A DNA stretch of 41,015 nucleotides from Tardiphaga sp. (GTDB taxonomy: Bacteria; Pseudomonadota; Alphaproteobacteria; Rhizobiales; Xanthobacteraceae): positions 1 through 41,015 of the forward strand of contig JAQGKA010000012.1 in the NCBI GenBank assembly GCA_028290355.1, read 5' to 3'. The notes under the pieces are model-generated. The model saw only the letters and a list, made by a program, of their open reading frames with translations. It made no database searches and was not told the DNA's origin. The stretch's first letter is position 1. Each line of letters begins with the position of its first letter. Positions 17,366 through 25,300 of this stretch are shown here, piece after piece. The position numbers were made by a program, and so were the translations under genes.

Positions 17366-18889
17366 TCAGTCCCGTTTCTCCAGCCGCGGCCGCGGTCCTT
17401 CGGTGAGTCGGAACCGCGACAGGACGTCGGTCCGGATGGCGCCGCGAAGGATCTTGCCGATGCCGTTTCGCGGCAGTTCGTCGAGCGCGATCATCAGGCG
17501 CGGGCGCTTGTAGTCGGTCATCGCCTGCAGTGCGGGCGCGAGGCGCGCTTCCCAGCCGGGCGCCGGGCGCTCGACCGCGGCCAGAATGACTTCGCCCCAA
17601 TAGTCGGACGGGATGCCGACGACCGCGACTTCCGACGGCTGCAGCGCCGGCGCCAGTGCCCGTTCCACTTCCTCCGGCGTCACCTTGTAGCCGCCGGATT
17701 TGATCACGTCGGCGGTGCGCCCGGTCAGGTGCAATCGTCCCTGAGGATCGAAATAGCCGAGATCTCCGGTGTCGTGATAATCGTCCGCAGCAAGCGGCGT
17801 GAAACCGTTCGCGGTGCGATAGCCCATCATCAGATGCTGCGCGCGGATCGCGACCTCGCCGGTGTGGCCTGCCGCCACCGGCGCACCATCCTCGCCGCGG
17901 ATGGCGATTTCGACGCCAGGCGCGGGCCAGCCCACGCAGGCGTCGTCGCCGCCGGCGCCATACCAGGCCTCGGTCTCTTCGGCTTCCAGCACGGTGATCG
18001 GGTTGAACACCTCGCTCTTGCCGTAGGTGACCCGCACCACCGGGCCGAAGATGACCCTGGCCCGCGCATACAACGTCGGCTTCAGAACCGCCGTGCCGCA
18101 ATAGATCGTGCGCAGCGACGTGAACCGCTGTTCGCCGGCGGCGGCCACGATTTTCGCCAGCACCGTCGGCGGCGCGAACATGGCGTCGCATTCGCCGCGC
18201 GCGAGGATCCCGAGCACCGTCGGCGTATCGACGCCGTCGAGCAGGATCACCGAGGCGCCCGACGACAGATAAGCGTGGGTCATCAACGATGAGCCGTGCG
18301 AATACGGCGTCATCAACAGGACGCAACTGCCCGCGTCGGGCCGGAACGGCAGGTTGGCCTGCAGCAGGATGTTCGCTGTCCAGCGGCCGTGCTGGCTGTG
18401 CACGGCGCCTTTCGGCAGGCCGGTGGTGCCGGAGGTGAAGACGACGCGTGACGGCGCGTCGCCGGCGACGGCGGGAAATGCGCGGGGATCGAGCGGTGCG
18501 TCGGCAATATCGGCGATGTCCAGCACGATGCGGTCGCCGTCGATGAGATCGCCCGCCAGGCCGGCGCTGGTGATGACGACGCGCGCGCCCGAGACCGCGA
18601 GGCAGTGGATGCGCTCCGCCGTGCCGAGCGCCGGATTCAGCGGCACTTCCACTGCGCCCGACATCATGACGCCGAACGTGGCTGCAACGGCGTCGGCGCT
18701 GTTGCGCAGCAGGATGGCGACGGCATCGCCCGGACGGACACCTGCCTTCATCACCGCCTGGCCAACCCCGGCGGCCTTGGCGAACAAGGTCGCGTAAGAG
18801 GTCGTGTCGTGCTTGTCGACGACGGCCGGCCGCGCGCTATAGCGCAGCGCGACGACGGCCAGATCAGAGGCCCACTGAATCGACTTCAA
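17366..18889 (-). CDS. AMP-forming acyl-CoA synthetase (class I adenylate-forming)
   Basis: A 507-residue ligase of the ANL superfamily that activates a carboxylic acid via an acyl-adenylate and then forms the CoA thioester. The P-loop-like A3 motif FTSGTTGLPKG is near residue 155, and YGKSEVF is the A5-type motif. YHDTGDLGYFDPQGRLHLTGR is A7-A8 with the hinge, and GIGKILRG near the C-terminus holds the catalytic Lys. The length is normal. It lies 33 bases after dctM in the TRAP operon, so the acid taken up by the TRAP system is a likely substrate. It is unrelated to the ADP-forming enzymes elsewhere in the window. Confidence 0.93.
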   Translation of the reverse strand: MKSIQWASDLAVVALRYSARPAVVDKHDTTSYATLFAKAAGVGQAVMKAGVRPGDAVAILLRNSADAVAATFGVMMSGAVEVPLNPALGTAERIHCLAVSGARVVITSAGLAGDLIDGDRIVLDIADIADAPLDPRAFPAVAGDAPSRVVFTSGTTGLPKGAVHSQHGRWTANILLQANLPFRPDAGSCVLLMTPYSHGSSLMTHAYLSSGASVILLDGVDTPTVLGILARGECDAMFAPPTVLAKIVAAAGEQRFTSLRTIYCGTAVLKPTLYARARVIFGPVVRVTYGKSEVFNPITVLEAEETEAWYGAGGDDACVGWPAPGVEIAIRGEDGAPVAAGHTGEVAIRAQHLMMGYRTANGFTPLAADDYHDTGDLGYFDPQGRLHLTGRTADVIKSGGYKVTPEEVERALAPALQPSEVAVVGIPSDYWGEVILAAVERPAPGWEARLAPALQAMTDYKRPRLMIALDELPRNGIGKILRGAIRTDVLSRFRLTEGPRPRLEKRD

Positions 18890-18922
18890 ACCATATCCTC
18901 CAATTTGTTCCGGGCCGCAGCC

Positions 18923-20206
18923 CTAGCCGGGCCCGTAGACCAGGTTCGGCAGCCACAGCGACAGTTGCGGCACGTAAGTGATGATCGCCAGGCACAGCAG
19001 CAGCAGGCCCAAAAACGGCAGCACGCCGCGCATGACCTCGGTGACCGGCGCCGACGAGATCGTTGCGAGAACGAAGAGATTGAGTCCGACCGGCGGATGA
19101 ACCAGTGCGATTTCCATGTTGTGCGTGAACACGATGGCGAAGTGGACGGGGTCGATGCCGATGGGCTTCAGCGCGGGCGCCAGGATCGGCATCACCACCA
19201 GCAGCGTCGCGGCGACTTCGAGGAAGCAGCCGAGCAGGAGCAGCAGGATGTTGATGGCGAGCAGGAATTGCCAGGCATGAAGATGATGGTCGAGGGTGAA
19301 TTTCACCAGTGACGCCGGGATTCCCGAATCGGTCATCCAGTGGCCGAACGCCAGTGCGGTGGCGACGATGATCATGATGGTGGCGGCGCTCTTGACCGCC
19401 CCGGCGATGACGTCGAGCGTCTCGCTCACCGGAAAGCCGCGGTAGAAGAACAGGCTGACAAGCAGCGCCACCATGGCGGAGATCGCCGCGGCTTCGGTGA
19501 CGGTCATCAGGCCGCCGTAGATGCCGACCATCACGATCAGCGGCACACATATGGCCGGCAGCGCGTGCAAGCTCATCCGTACCAGTTCGATTCGCGGTAC
19601 GGCGGGTTCGCGCGGCAGTTCGTACTTGTAGGCGTAGTAGAACACCCAGCCGAAGAACGTCGCTGCCTGCAGCAGGCCCGGCAGGATGCCGGCCAGAAAC
19701 AGCCGGGGTACCGACTGTTCCGCGATCAGTCCGTACAGGATCAGCGACAGGCTCGGTGGAATCACGATGCCGATCGTGCCGGAGGCGCACACCACGCCGA
19801 GCGCGAAATGGCGTGGATAGCCGCGCTCGATCATCGCCGGCACCAGGATGGTGCCCATGGCCAGCGCGGTCGCGACCGATGAGCCGCAGATCGCCGCGAA
19901 CAGCGTGCACGACACCACCGTCACCAGGCCGAGCGCGCCGCGCAGCCGTCCGAACCAGGCGATGGCCACATCGACCAGCGCCTTGGCGACGCCGCCGCGG
20001 CGCATGAAGGTGGCGGCCATGACGAACAACGGCAACGCCATCAGCGTGCCGGAATTCATCTCGTCGGCGATCTTCTGCGCGATCGCCACCAGCGGCTGCC
20101 CGCTGACGCCGAACAGCACGGCTGCGCAGAGCCCCAGCACCAGAAAGATCGGCATGCCGGCGCACAGCAGTCCGAAGAACATGATCAGGAAAAGCAACGT
20201 CCACAT
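18923..20206 (-). CDS. dctM: TRAP transporter large permease (DctM family)
   Basis: The 427-residue, 12-helix permease of a tripartite ATP-independent periplasmic carboxylate importer. GMPIFLVLGLCAAVLFG, ADEMNSGTLMALPLFVMAATFM, GSSVATALAMGTILVPAM and GTIGIVIPPSLSLILYG are all DctM-family blocks, and HPPVGLNLFVLATIS near the C-terminus is diagnostic. It couples sodium- or proton-driven uptake with DctP and DctQ encoded upstream. It follows dctQ after 104 bases that hold a strong stem-loop. Confidence 0.96.
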   Translation of the reverse strand: MWTLLFLIMFFGLLCAGMPIFLVLGLCAAVLFGVSGQPLVAIAQKIADEMNSGTLMALPLFVMAATFMRRGGVAKALVDVAIAWFGRLRGALGLVTVVSCTLFAAICGSSVATALAMGTILVPAMIERGYPRHFALGVVCASGTIGIVIPPSLSLILYGLIAEQSVPRLFLAGILPGLLQAATFFGWVFYYAYKYELPREPAVPRIELVRMSLHALPAICVPLIVMVGIYGGLMTVTEAAAISAMVALLVSLFFYRGFPVSETLDVIAGAVKSAATIMIIVATALAFGHWMTDSGIPASLVKFTLDHHLHAWQFLLAINILLLLLGCFLEVAATLLVVMPILAPALKPIGIDPVHFAIVFTHNMEIALVHPPVGLNLFVLATISSAPVTEVMRGVLPFLGLLLLCLAIITYVPQLSLWLPNLVYGPG

Positions 20207-20271
20207 TGCGTCGGCTCTCGCTCTTGTTGTCTGGCCATCCGGCCCGGAGCGAGCACGGCGCTATCACGTCG

Positions 20272-20310
20272 GCAGACCGGCGCCTCACCTTGGCAAGGCG
20301 TCCGGTCTGC
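20272..20310 (-). other. Intercistronic stem-loop between dctQ and dctM
   Basis: GCAGACCGG (20272-20280) pairs perfectly with CCGGTCTGC (20302-20310), and inside it CGCCT pairs with AGGCG, giving a 14-bp stem with one bulged base and a 10-base loop. On the minus strand it starts directly after the dctQ stop codon. No T-tract follows, so it is not a classical terminator. It may stabilise or process the mRNA and set unequal amounts of the small TRAP subunits and the large permease. Confidence 0.7.
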
Positions 20311-20814
20311 TCAATGTTCGTTGGGAGCGATAACCATGGTGGCGGGGTCGAAGCGGAACAGGAGGCCGTGGAGCTTGATGATGTAGCGCCCCAGCATCAG
20401 CACGGCGCCCGTGAGCACCGATGCGTAGTAGATCCACATGGGAAATCTCAGGCCGGTGATGCTGCGTTCGTCGAGGTCGAACGCGACATCCACCATTTGA
20501 AATCCGCAATAGGCGAGTCCCGCGCAGAACACAATTGCGACACAGCAGTTGAACGCTTCGATCCATCGCTGCTGTTGCGGACGCAGCAGCCGCAGGATGA
20601 TATCGGGCCTGACGTGGCCGTCGGTCCTGACCAGCTGGCTGGCCGCCAGAAACACCGCCCACACCGTCAGGTAGACAACGACCTCTTCGCCGTCGATGAA
20701 GACGAGGTGCTTGTCCACATACCGGCCGACGACCTGAAAGGTCCCGACCAGCAGAGCCGCTGCGCCCAGAATTCCGATCAGGGCGAGCTCGAGTCTGTTC
20801 CAGAGGTTCATCAT
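20311..20814 (-). CDS. dctQ: TRAP transporter small permease (DctQ family)
   Basis: A 167-residue protein with four hydrophobic segments, the size and layout of DctQ subunits. LIGILGAAALLVGTFQVVGRYV at the N-terminus and EEVVVYLTVWAVFLAASQLVRTDGHVRPDII in the middle are typical of the family (the E-x-x-x-Y-x-x-x-W core and the GHVRPD loop). It bridges the receptor and the large permease in the inner membrane. It starts only 9 bases after the dctP stop. Confidence 0.92.
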   Translation of the reverse strand: MMNLWNRLELALIGILGAAALLVGTFQVVGRYVDKHLVFIDGEEVVVYLTVWAVFLAASQLVRTDGHVRPDIILRLLRPQQQRWIEAFNCCVAIVFCAGLAYCGFQMVDVAFDLDERSITGLRFPMWIYYASVLTGAVLMLGRYIIKLHGLLFRFDPATMVIAPNEH

Positions 20815-20823
20815 GTCTGCGGA

Positions 20824-21837
20824 TCAGTGCCCGGCGGTGTTGACGTCGGACTGCACCTGCTTGAGCAGCGCGGGCGAGATCCGCAGCTCCTTGGCGACGG
20901 CGTCCTGCGACGGCAGCATCTTCGACCGGACTTCGGCGAGCGCGCTTTCGGAAGGCGACACGTAGCTGATGCCGTTCTTCTCCAGCGTGCGCCGGGCTTC
21001 GTTCTGCGCGTTTTCCATATCGTGGCGATACGCCGTGATGTTCTCGCGCCAGAGATCGACCACCATGGCCTGGAGATCGGGCGGCAGCTTCTTGTAGAAG
21101 CTCTCGCTGATCATCGGCACGTAGAATCCGACAAACTGATGATCCTCGAAGGCGTACTTGATGCCGGATTCCCACAGCTTGGCGCTGGCAAGACTCTCGT
21201 CGGTCGAACTCACGCCATCGAACGTGCCCTGGGAAAGCGCCAGCGGCACATCGGGCCACGCCGTCACGTTCGGCGCGGCGTTGAAGAACCTGGCCCGCGC
21301 CGACTGGCCGGCACCGCCGGAATTGCGGATCTTCATGCCGGCCAGGTCGCCGAAGTCGCGAAGCGGCTTTCCGGTGCTGTAGTTGTTTTGATAGCCAAGC
21401 GGCAGCCATGGACCGAGCAGCTTGACGTCGAGCTTGCTCTCAAGCTGCTTGTTGATGATTTCGCCGATCTTGCCGTCGGCAGCAGCGTACACCACCGGGT
21501 AGGACTGGCCGTAAAACGCCGGCAACTGGAATGCGTCGGCATCGGGCACGAACCCGGTCAGCACCCAGGTGCCGGGGACCGCCATCTCGGCCGCGCCCTG
21601 GCGCAGCGCCTTCGCTACATCACGGTCGCGGAAAAGCTGTCCGCTGTGGAACAGTTCGGTCTCGATCCGGCCGCCTGACTTGTCCTGCAACTTCTTCAGG
21701 TAGTCCGCCACGGCAATGGTTCGGCCGTGGGTCGCCGAGGTGTCGACGGAGGCCCGGAGCTTGAACTGGGCCTCCGCCGAAGCCTCGCTGGCCTGCAACG
21801 CAAACATGGCAAGAACGGCGATTGCGACGCTTCGCAT
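20824..21837 (-). CDS. dctP: TRAP transporter solute-binding protein (DctP family)
   Basis: A 337-residue periplasmic receptor. A signal peptide covers residues 1-22 (RSVAIAVLAMFALQASEASA), and the mature protein has FKLRASVDTSATHGRTIAVADYLKKLQDKSGGRIETELF, the usual DctP opening. DLAGMKIRNSGG carries the Arg that binds the ligand carboxylate in this family, and QGTFDGVSSTDESL matches the downstream conserved block. GGAAGGAACTCAC before the ATG is a strong ribosome-binding site. It is the first gene of the leftward operon, so carboxylate recognition is the first committed function there. Confidence 0.95.
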   Translation of the reverse strand: MRSVAIAVLAMFALQASEASAEAQFKLRASVDTSATHGRTIAVADYLKKLQDKSGGRIETELFHSGQLFRDRDVAKALRQGAAEMAVPGTWVLTGFVPDADAFQLPAFYGQSYPVVYAAADGKIGEIINKQLESKLDVKLLGPWLPLGYQNNYSTGKPLRDFGDLAGMKIRNSGGAGQSARARFFNAAPNVTAWPDVPLALSQGTFDGVSSTDESLASAKLWESGIKYAFEDHQFVGFYVPMISESFYKKLPPDLQAMVVDLWRENITAYRHDMENAQNEARRTLEKNGISYVSPSESALAEVRSKMLPSQDAVAKELRISPALLKQVQSDVNTAGH

Positions 21838-21891
21838 GTGAGTTCCTTCCCTTGATGGTCTGCCGGTTTTTGAGCGAGCGACAGTTGACCG

Positions 21892-21920
21892 ACAGTAGCC
21901 GCGCCGAATTCGTGATTCAA
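21892..21920 (-). promoter_or_regulatory. Candidate promoter of the TRAP operon
   Basis: Read on the minus strand, TTGAAT (21920-21915) and TACTGT (21897-21892) are spaced by 17 bases. The predicted start of transcription lies about 45 bases before the dctP ATG. The -35 box sits one base from the palindromic operator, mirroring the arrangement at the rightward promoter. The -10 match is weak (3/6). Confidence 0.5.
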
Positions 21921-21921
21921 G

Positions 21922-21933
21922 TGAAACGTTTCA
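21922..21933. promoter_or_regulatory. LacI-type operator, TRAP side
   Basis: TGAAACGTTTCA is a perfect 12-bp palindrome with a central CG, the form bound by many LacI-family regulators. It abuts the -35 box of the leftward promoter, where a bound repressor would block RNA polymerase. An identical 12-mer lies at 22072-22083. Confidence 0.75.
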
Positions 21934-22070
21934 TATCCTAGAGTTTTACGGGCCCTTCATAAGTCCGCGGGATTAGCCGGCAAGCAACGAATGAAGCGTG
22001 CAACGCAGCATTACGGGGTTATTTCGCCTCGTGGAAAGCAACATCGTAGTGCGCCAGACTTCTCGTAAAT

Positions 22071-22084
22071 ATGAAACGTTTCAT
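22071..22084. promoter_or_regulatory. LacI-type operator, ABC side
   Basis: ATGAAACGTTTCAT is a perfect 14-bp palindrome containing the same 12-mer as the site at 21922. Its last base is the first base of the rightward TTGACA box. The centres of the two operators are exactly 150 bp apart, compatible with a looped complex. The likely ligand-responsive binder is the LacI-family protein encoded at 36382. Confidence 0.78.
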
Positions 22085-22112
22085 TGACACGTCGATTTCC
22101 ACGGCCTAGCTT
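22084..22112 (+). promoter_or_regulatory. Candidate promoter of the ABC/catabolic operon
   Basis: A perfect -35 box TTGACA (22084-22089) is followed after 17 bases by TAGCTT (22107-22112), a weak -10 box (3/6). It overlaps the operator by one base. The predicted leader before the first gene is about 90 bases. Confidence 0.55.
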
Positions 22113-22210
22113 GCCCGAGCCGAGCGGTCGACGGGTGTCCGTCACGAACGCTTCGAGCATTCACCCAAAGGGTGGGCGGCGGAACAGCCGAAAGCATGGA
22201 GGGGAACGTC

Positions 22211-23398
22211 ATGAGTGTTACGCGCAGGAATCTGCTGATATCGGGCGCCGTGTTCGCCGCCGCTCTGGCTGGCGCTTCGGGCGCCGCGATGGCCGCCGAC
22301 CAGGAGTTGAAGATCGGCGTCGTCGGGGTGCTGTCCGGTCCCGCCGCACAGTGGGGCCTGGCGCTCAAGGGCGCGGTGGAGTTCGTCGCTGCGGAAGCCA
22401 ACCGGGACGGGCTGATCAAGATCGGTGGTGCGCCGTACCGGGTCAGCGTTGTCGCGATCGACAGCAAGTACACCGCCGAAGGCGCGGCGGCCGCCGCCAA
22501 TACGCTGGCGGGGCAGGGCGTCAAATTCATCATCGGCGCCATCGGCTCGCCTGAAATGACCGGCGTCAAGCCGATCGCCAAACGCAATTCCATGCTGGTT
22601 CTGGGCAACAGCTACGCCAAGGATGCGATCGGATCGCAATGGCCGCTGGTGTTCCATGTCGGACCGGGCCCATCGGGCTGGGCCGATCCGATCATCAAGA
22701 TCGCAAAGCAGAAGTTCGGCATGAAGAGCGTGATGATGGTCGCGCCGAACGATCAGGGCGGCACCGACATCGCGACCGTCGACGCCGATGCCTACAGGAA
22801 GAACGGCATTCCTGCGACCGAAGAGTACTACCAGCGCGGCACCACGAACTTTGCGCCGACGGTGACGCGCATCATGAATGCGAAGCCGGAAGCGGTCGAT
22901 CTCGCCTCGTCGCCGCCCGGCGATGTCGGCATCATCGTGAAGCAATTGCGCCAGGCCGGCTTCGAGGGGCCCATCGGGCGTCTCGGCGGACCGGGCTATA
23001 GCGAGATTTCGCGTGTCGCCGGCGGCGACGCGGTGCTGAAGGATTTCTACTGGTACGAGCCGGTGGTGATCGACGAGAAGGCGCAGCAGATCGCCGACGA
23101 CTTCAAGAAGCTGCTCGGCACCGAGCGGCCGGAGAACAACCTGTTCTTCCAGTGGGTGTCCGGCGCCCGCATGGTGGTCAAGGCCATCGCCCAGGCCGGC
23201 ACCATCTCCGATACCGAAAAGGTCGCCGCAGCCCTGCGGACGCTGCCCGTCACCGATCCCAACCTCGGGTCCGGCCACTGGATCGGCAAGGAATTCTTTG
23301 GCGTCAACCAGGAGCTGTCGTTCCCGTTCGGCGTCGGAATGGTGACCGGCGGCCAGTTGCAGCCGATTGTCCGGGTCGAAGCGGCTACGGGAAAGTAG
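22211..23398 (+). CDS. LIV-type ABC transporter substrate-binding protein
   Basis: A 395-residue periplasmic receptor of the branched-chain amino acid/amide/aromatic acid (HAAT) ABC family. The N-terminus has a signal with twin arginines (VTRRNLLISGAVFAAALAGASGAAMA), so Tat export is possible. KIGVVGVLSGPAAQWGLALKGAVEF and the later GSPEMTGVKPIAKRN, where the ligand head group usually sits, are typical peripheral-binding-protein type I blocks. The ORF track begins at 22172, but the ATG at 22211 with GGAGGGGAACGTC upstream gives the leader peptide. It is the first gene of the rightward operon. Such receptors bind amino acids, urea, aromatic acids or other carboxylates; the ligand here is unknown. 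Confidence 0.9.
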   Translation: MSVTRRNLLISGAVFAAALAGASGAAMAADQELKIGVVGVLSGPAAQWGLALKGAVEFVAAEANRDGLIKIGGAPYRVSVVAIDSKYTAEGAAAAANTLAGQGVKFIIGAIGSPEMTGVKPIAKRNSMLVLGNSYAKDAIGSQWPLVFHVGPGPSGWADPIIKIAKQKFGMKSVMMVAPNDQGGTDIATVDADAYRKNGIPATEEYYQRGTTNFAPTVTRIMNAKPEAVDLASSPPGDVGIIVKQLRQAGFEGPIGRLGGPGYSEISRVAGGDAVLKDFYWYEPVVIDEKAQQIADDFKKLLGTERPENNLFFQWVSGARMVVKAIAQAGTISDTEKVAAALRTLPVTDPNLGSGHWIGKEFFGVNQELSFPFGVGMVTGGQLQPIVRVEAATGK

Positions 23399-23405
23399 CG
23401 CATCC

Positions 23406-24272
23406 GTGCAGGGCATCGTCGCAACGAGTCTCATCGGCATCAGCTTGGGCGCGCAGTACGCACTGCTCGCCCTCGGCTTCACCCTGATCTTCGGCATCCT
23501 CGGAGTGGTCAACTTCGCCCATGGCGGATTCTATGTCCTCGGCGGCTACATCGCCTATTCGGCGATCAGCTTTCTCGGCATGCCCTATGCGCTGGCGGTG
23601 ATCACGGCGGCGCTCGGCACGGCTGCGCTCGGATATCTGTTCGAACGTTTCCTGCTCGATCGCCTGATCGACGATCACCTGGCGACGCTGATGCTGACGC
23701 TCGGCCTCTACATGATGATCTCGAGCGGCATCCTTATCACCTTCGGTCCGCAGTCGCCGGCCTTCGCCTTTCCGCTGACCGGCGTGCTGCGCGCCTATGG
23801 CTTCTACGTGCCGATCGAGAACCTCGTCGTGCTGGCGGTTTGCGTGGCCGGCATCGTGTCGATCTATGCGCTGATCTACCGCACCGATTTCGGCCGCGCC
23901 TTGCGCGCGCTCGCCGATGACCGTGCGGTGGCGACGGCGCAGGGGCTGCGTCCCAAGGTGCTGTTTCCGACCGCATTCGCGCTGGCGACCGGGCTTGCCG
24001 GCCTCACCGGCGCGCTGGTCACGCCGATCCTGTCACTGGCACCCCACGTCGGTGATCCCGTCCTGGCGACGTCGTTCCTCATCGTCATTCTCGGCGGCCT
24101 CGGCAGCGTCGGTGGCGCCACGGTGGCAGCCTTTCTGGTCGGCATGGTCGAGGCGTTCTCGGCGGTCTATCTCGGCGGGTCGAAGGGCGCGCTGGCGCTG
24201 TTCGTGCTGGTTCTGATCATGCTGGTGGTCAAGCCGTCCGGGTTGTTCGGCCAGCGCGCGCGGGGAGCTTGA
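23406..24272 (+). CDS. livH: LIV-type ABC transporter permease (LivH family)
   Basis: A 288-residue inner-membrane permease. LIGISLGAQYALLALGFTLIFGILGVVNFAHGGFYVLGGY is the strongly conserved LivH N-terminal block, and LRALADDRAVATAQGL is the cytoplasmic coupling loop. ILGGLGSVGGATVAAFLVGMVE near the C-terminus is also diagnostic. The start is a GTG at 23406 (VQGIVATS), 8 bases after the receptor stop with GGGAAAG upstream; the ORF-track ATG at 23367 lies inside the receptor gene. It pairs with the LivM protein encoded next. Confidence 0.94.
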   Translation: MQGIVATSLIGISLGAQYALLALGFTLIFGILGVVNFAHGGFYVLGGYIAYSAISFLGMPYALAVITAALGTAALGYLFERFLLDRLIDDHLATLMLTLGLYMMISSGILITFGPQSPAFAFPLTGVLRAYGFYVPIENLVVLAVCVAGIVSIYALIYRTDFGRALRALADDRAVATAQGLRPKVLFPTAFALATGLAGLTGALVTPILSLAPHVGDPVLATSFLIVILGGLGSVGGATVAAFLVGMVEAFSAVYLGGSKGALALFVLVLIMLVVKPSGLFGQRARGA

Positions 24273-24274
24273 CC

Positions 24275-25300
24275 ATGTCCAGGCCAGCCCTTTCCGCGTC
24301 GCGCGTCGGCGCCTTTGCCGAGATCGCCAGCATTGCGCTAATCGCCGCCGTCTTCATCGTTCCGTTTGTCAGCGACAATCCGGCGATCTATTCGCTGGCC
24401 AACCAAGTGCTGATCGCGGTCACTGCCGCGTTCAGCGTCTACATCATGCTGCGCATGAACCTGATGACCTTCGCGGTGCCAACCTTCATGGCGATCGGCG
24501 GCTATACCACCGCGGTGCTCGGTCTCCGGCTCGGCGTCACCGACGTGCTGCTGCTCGGGCTCGGCAGTTTCCTGGTTCCGGCGCTGTTTGCGCTGCCGCT
24601 CGGCGCGCTGGTGCTGCGCCTGACCGGCGTGTATTTCGTGCTCGTCACCTTCGTACTGACCGAGATCACCCAGCTGGTGCTGTTCGAGACTCCGGCCTGG
24701 ACCGGCGGCTCCAACGGCCTGATCGGCATGCCCGTGGTGACGTTCTTCGGCAGCGACCTCGGCGACAACCGGGCGGTATTGCTGGTCACCACCGGCCTTG
24801 CTCTGGCCGGTGCACTGATCACGGCCGCGGTGACGCGCACATTGCGTCAGCATTTCGCAGCGATCGAGGAAAACGAACTGCTCGCCCAGAGCCTCGGCCT
24901 GGTGGTTTGGCACTACAAGGCATTCGGTTTTGCCGTAGCGGCAGGGGTGTCGGGTCTGGCCGGCTTTGCCCTGGTCAACATGCTGCTGACCGCGCATCCA
25001 ACGTCGTTCAGCCCGCTCTCCTCGGTGAACTACATCGCCTACGCCATCATCGGCGGCAAGAGCAGCATGCTCGGGTCGGTCGTCGGCGGCGCCCTGCTGG
25101 TCTGGGCGGGCGAGATGTTCGCGCTGCGTGGCGAATATTCGCAGCTGATGTTCGGCTTTCTGATTGTGGTCGTGGTGCTGGCCGCCCGCGAAGGCGTTGT
25201 CGGCACGGTATCGCGTCTCCTTGGCCGCATCGGTGCGTCCGTGAAGTCCCGCCCGCTCGATCCCGCATCCCTGCCCACGGCAACGGAGTCGCAGCGATGA
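24275..25300 (+). CDS. livM: LIV-type ABC transporter permease (LivM family)
   Basis: A 341-residue permease of about nine helices. NLMTFAVPTFMAIGGYTTAVL, LTGVYFVLVTFVLTEITQLVL, GGSNGLIGMP and AIEENELLAQSLGLVVWHYKAFGFAVAAGVSGLAG are the LivM-family landmarks. The ATG at 24275 with GGGGAGCTTGACC upstream is preferred over the TTG at 24269. It forms the second half of the transmembrane channel with the LivH-type protein. Its stop overlaps the next ATPase start as ATGA. Confidence 0.94.
   Translation: MSRPALSASRVGAFAEIASIALIAAVFIVPFVSDNPAIYSLANQVLIAVTAAFSVYIMLRMNLMTFAVPTFMAIGGYTTAVLGLRLGVTDVLLLGLGSFLVPALFALPLGALVLRLTGVYFVLVTFVLTEITQLVLFETPAWTGGSNGLIGMPVVTFFGSDLGDNRAVLLVTTGLALAGALITAAVTRTLRQHFAAIEENELLAQSLGLVVWHYKAFGFAVAAGVSGLAGFALVNMLLTAHPTSFSPLSSVNYIAYAIIGGKSSMLGSVVGGALLVWAGEMFALRGEYSQLMFGFLIVVVVLAAREGVVGTVSRLLGRIGASVKSRPLDPASLPTATESQR

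Noticed and set aside
17303-18292. 329-codon plus-strand ORF
   Set aside because: Antisense shadow of the acyl-CoA synthetase gene with biased composition and no domain.
17322-18326. N-terminal extension of the MFS ORF to 745 codons
   Set aside because: The added 335 residues are Arg-rich and lie in another frame of the ligase gene; the MFS fold begins only after 17321.
18864-20288. 474-codon minus-strand ORF overlapping dctM
   Set aside because: Same strand but different frame from dctM; it lacks membrane helices and is His/Arg-rich, whereas the dctM frame is fully recognisable.
20206-21678. 490-codon plus-strand ORF
   Set aside because: Antisense to dctQ and dctP, with low-complexity composition; the real genes on the minus strand have clear domains and ribosome-binding sites.
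22142-23512. 456-codon minus-strand ORF
   Set aside because: Antisense to the ABC receptor gene and crosses the operator/promoter region; no domain recognised.
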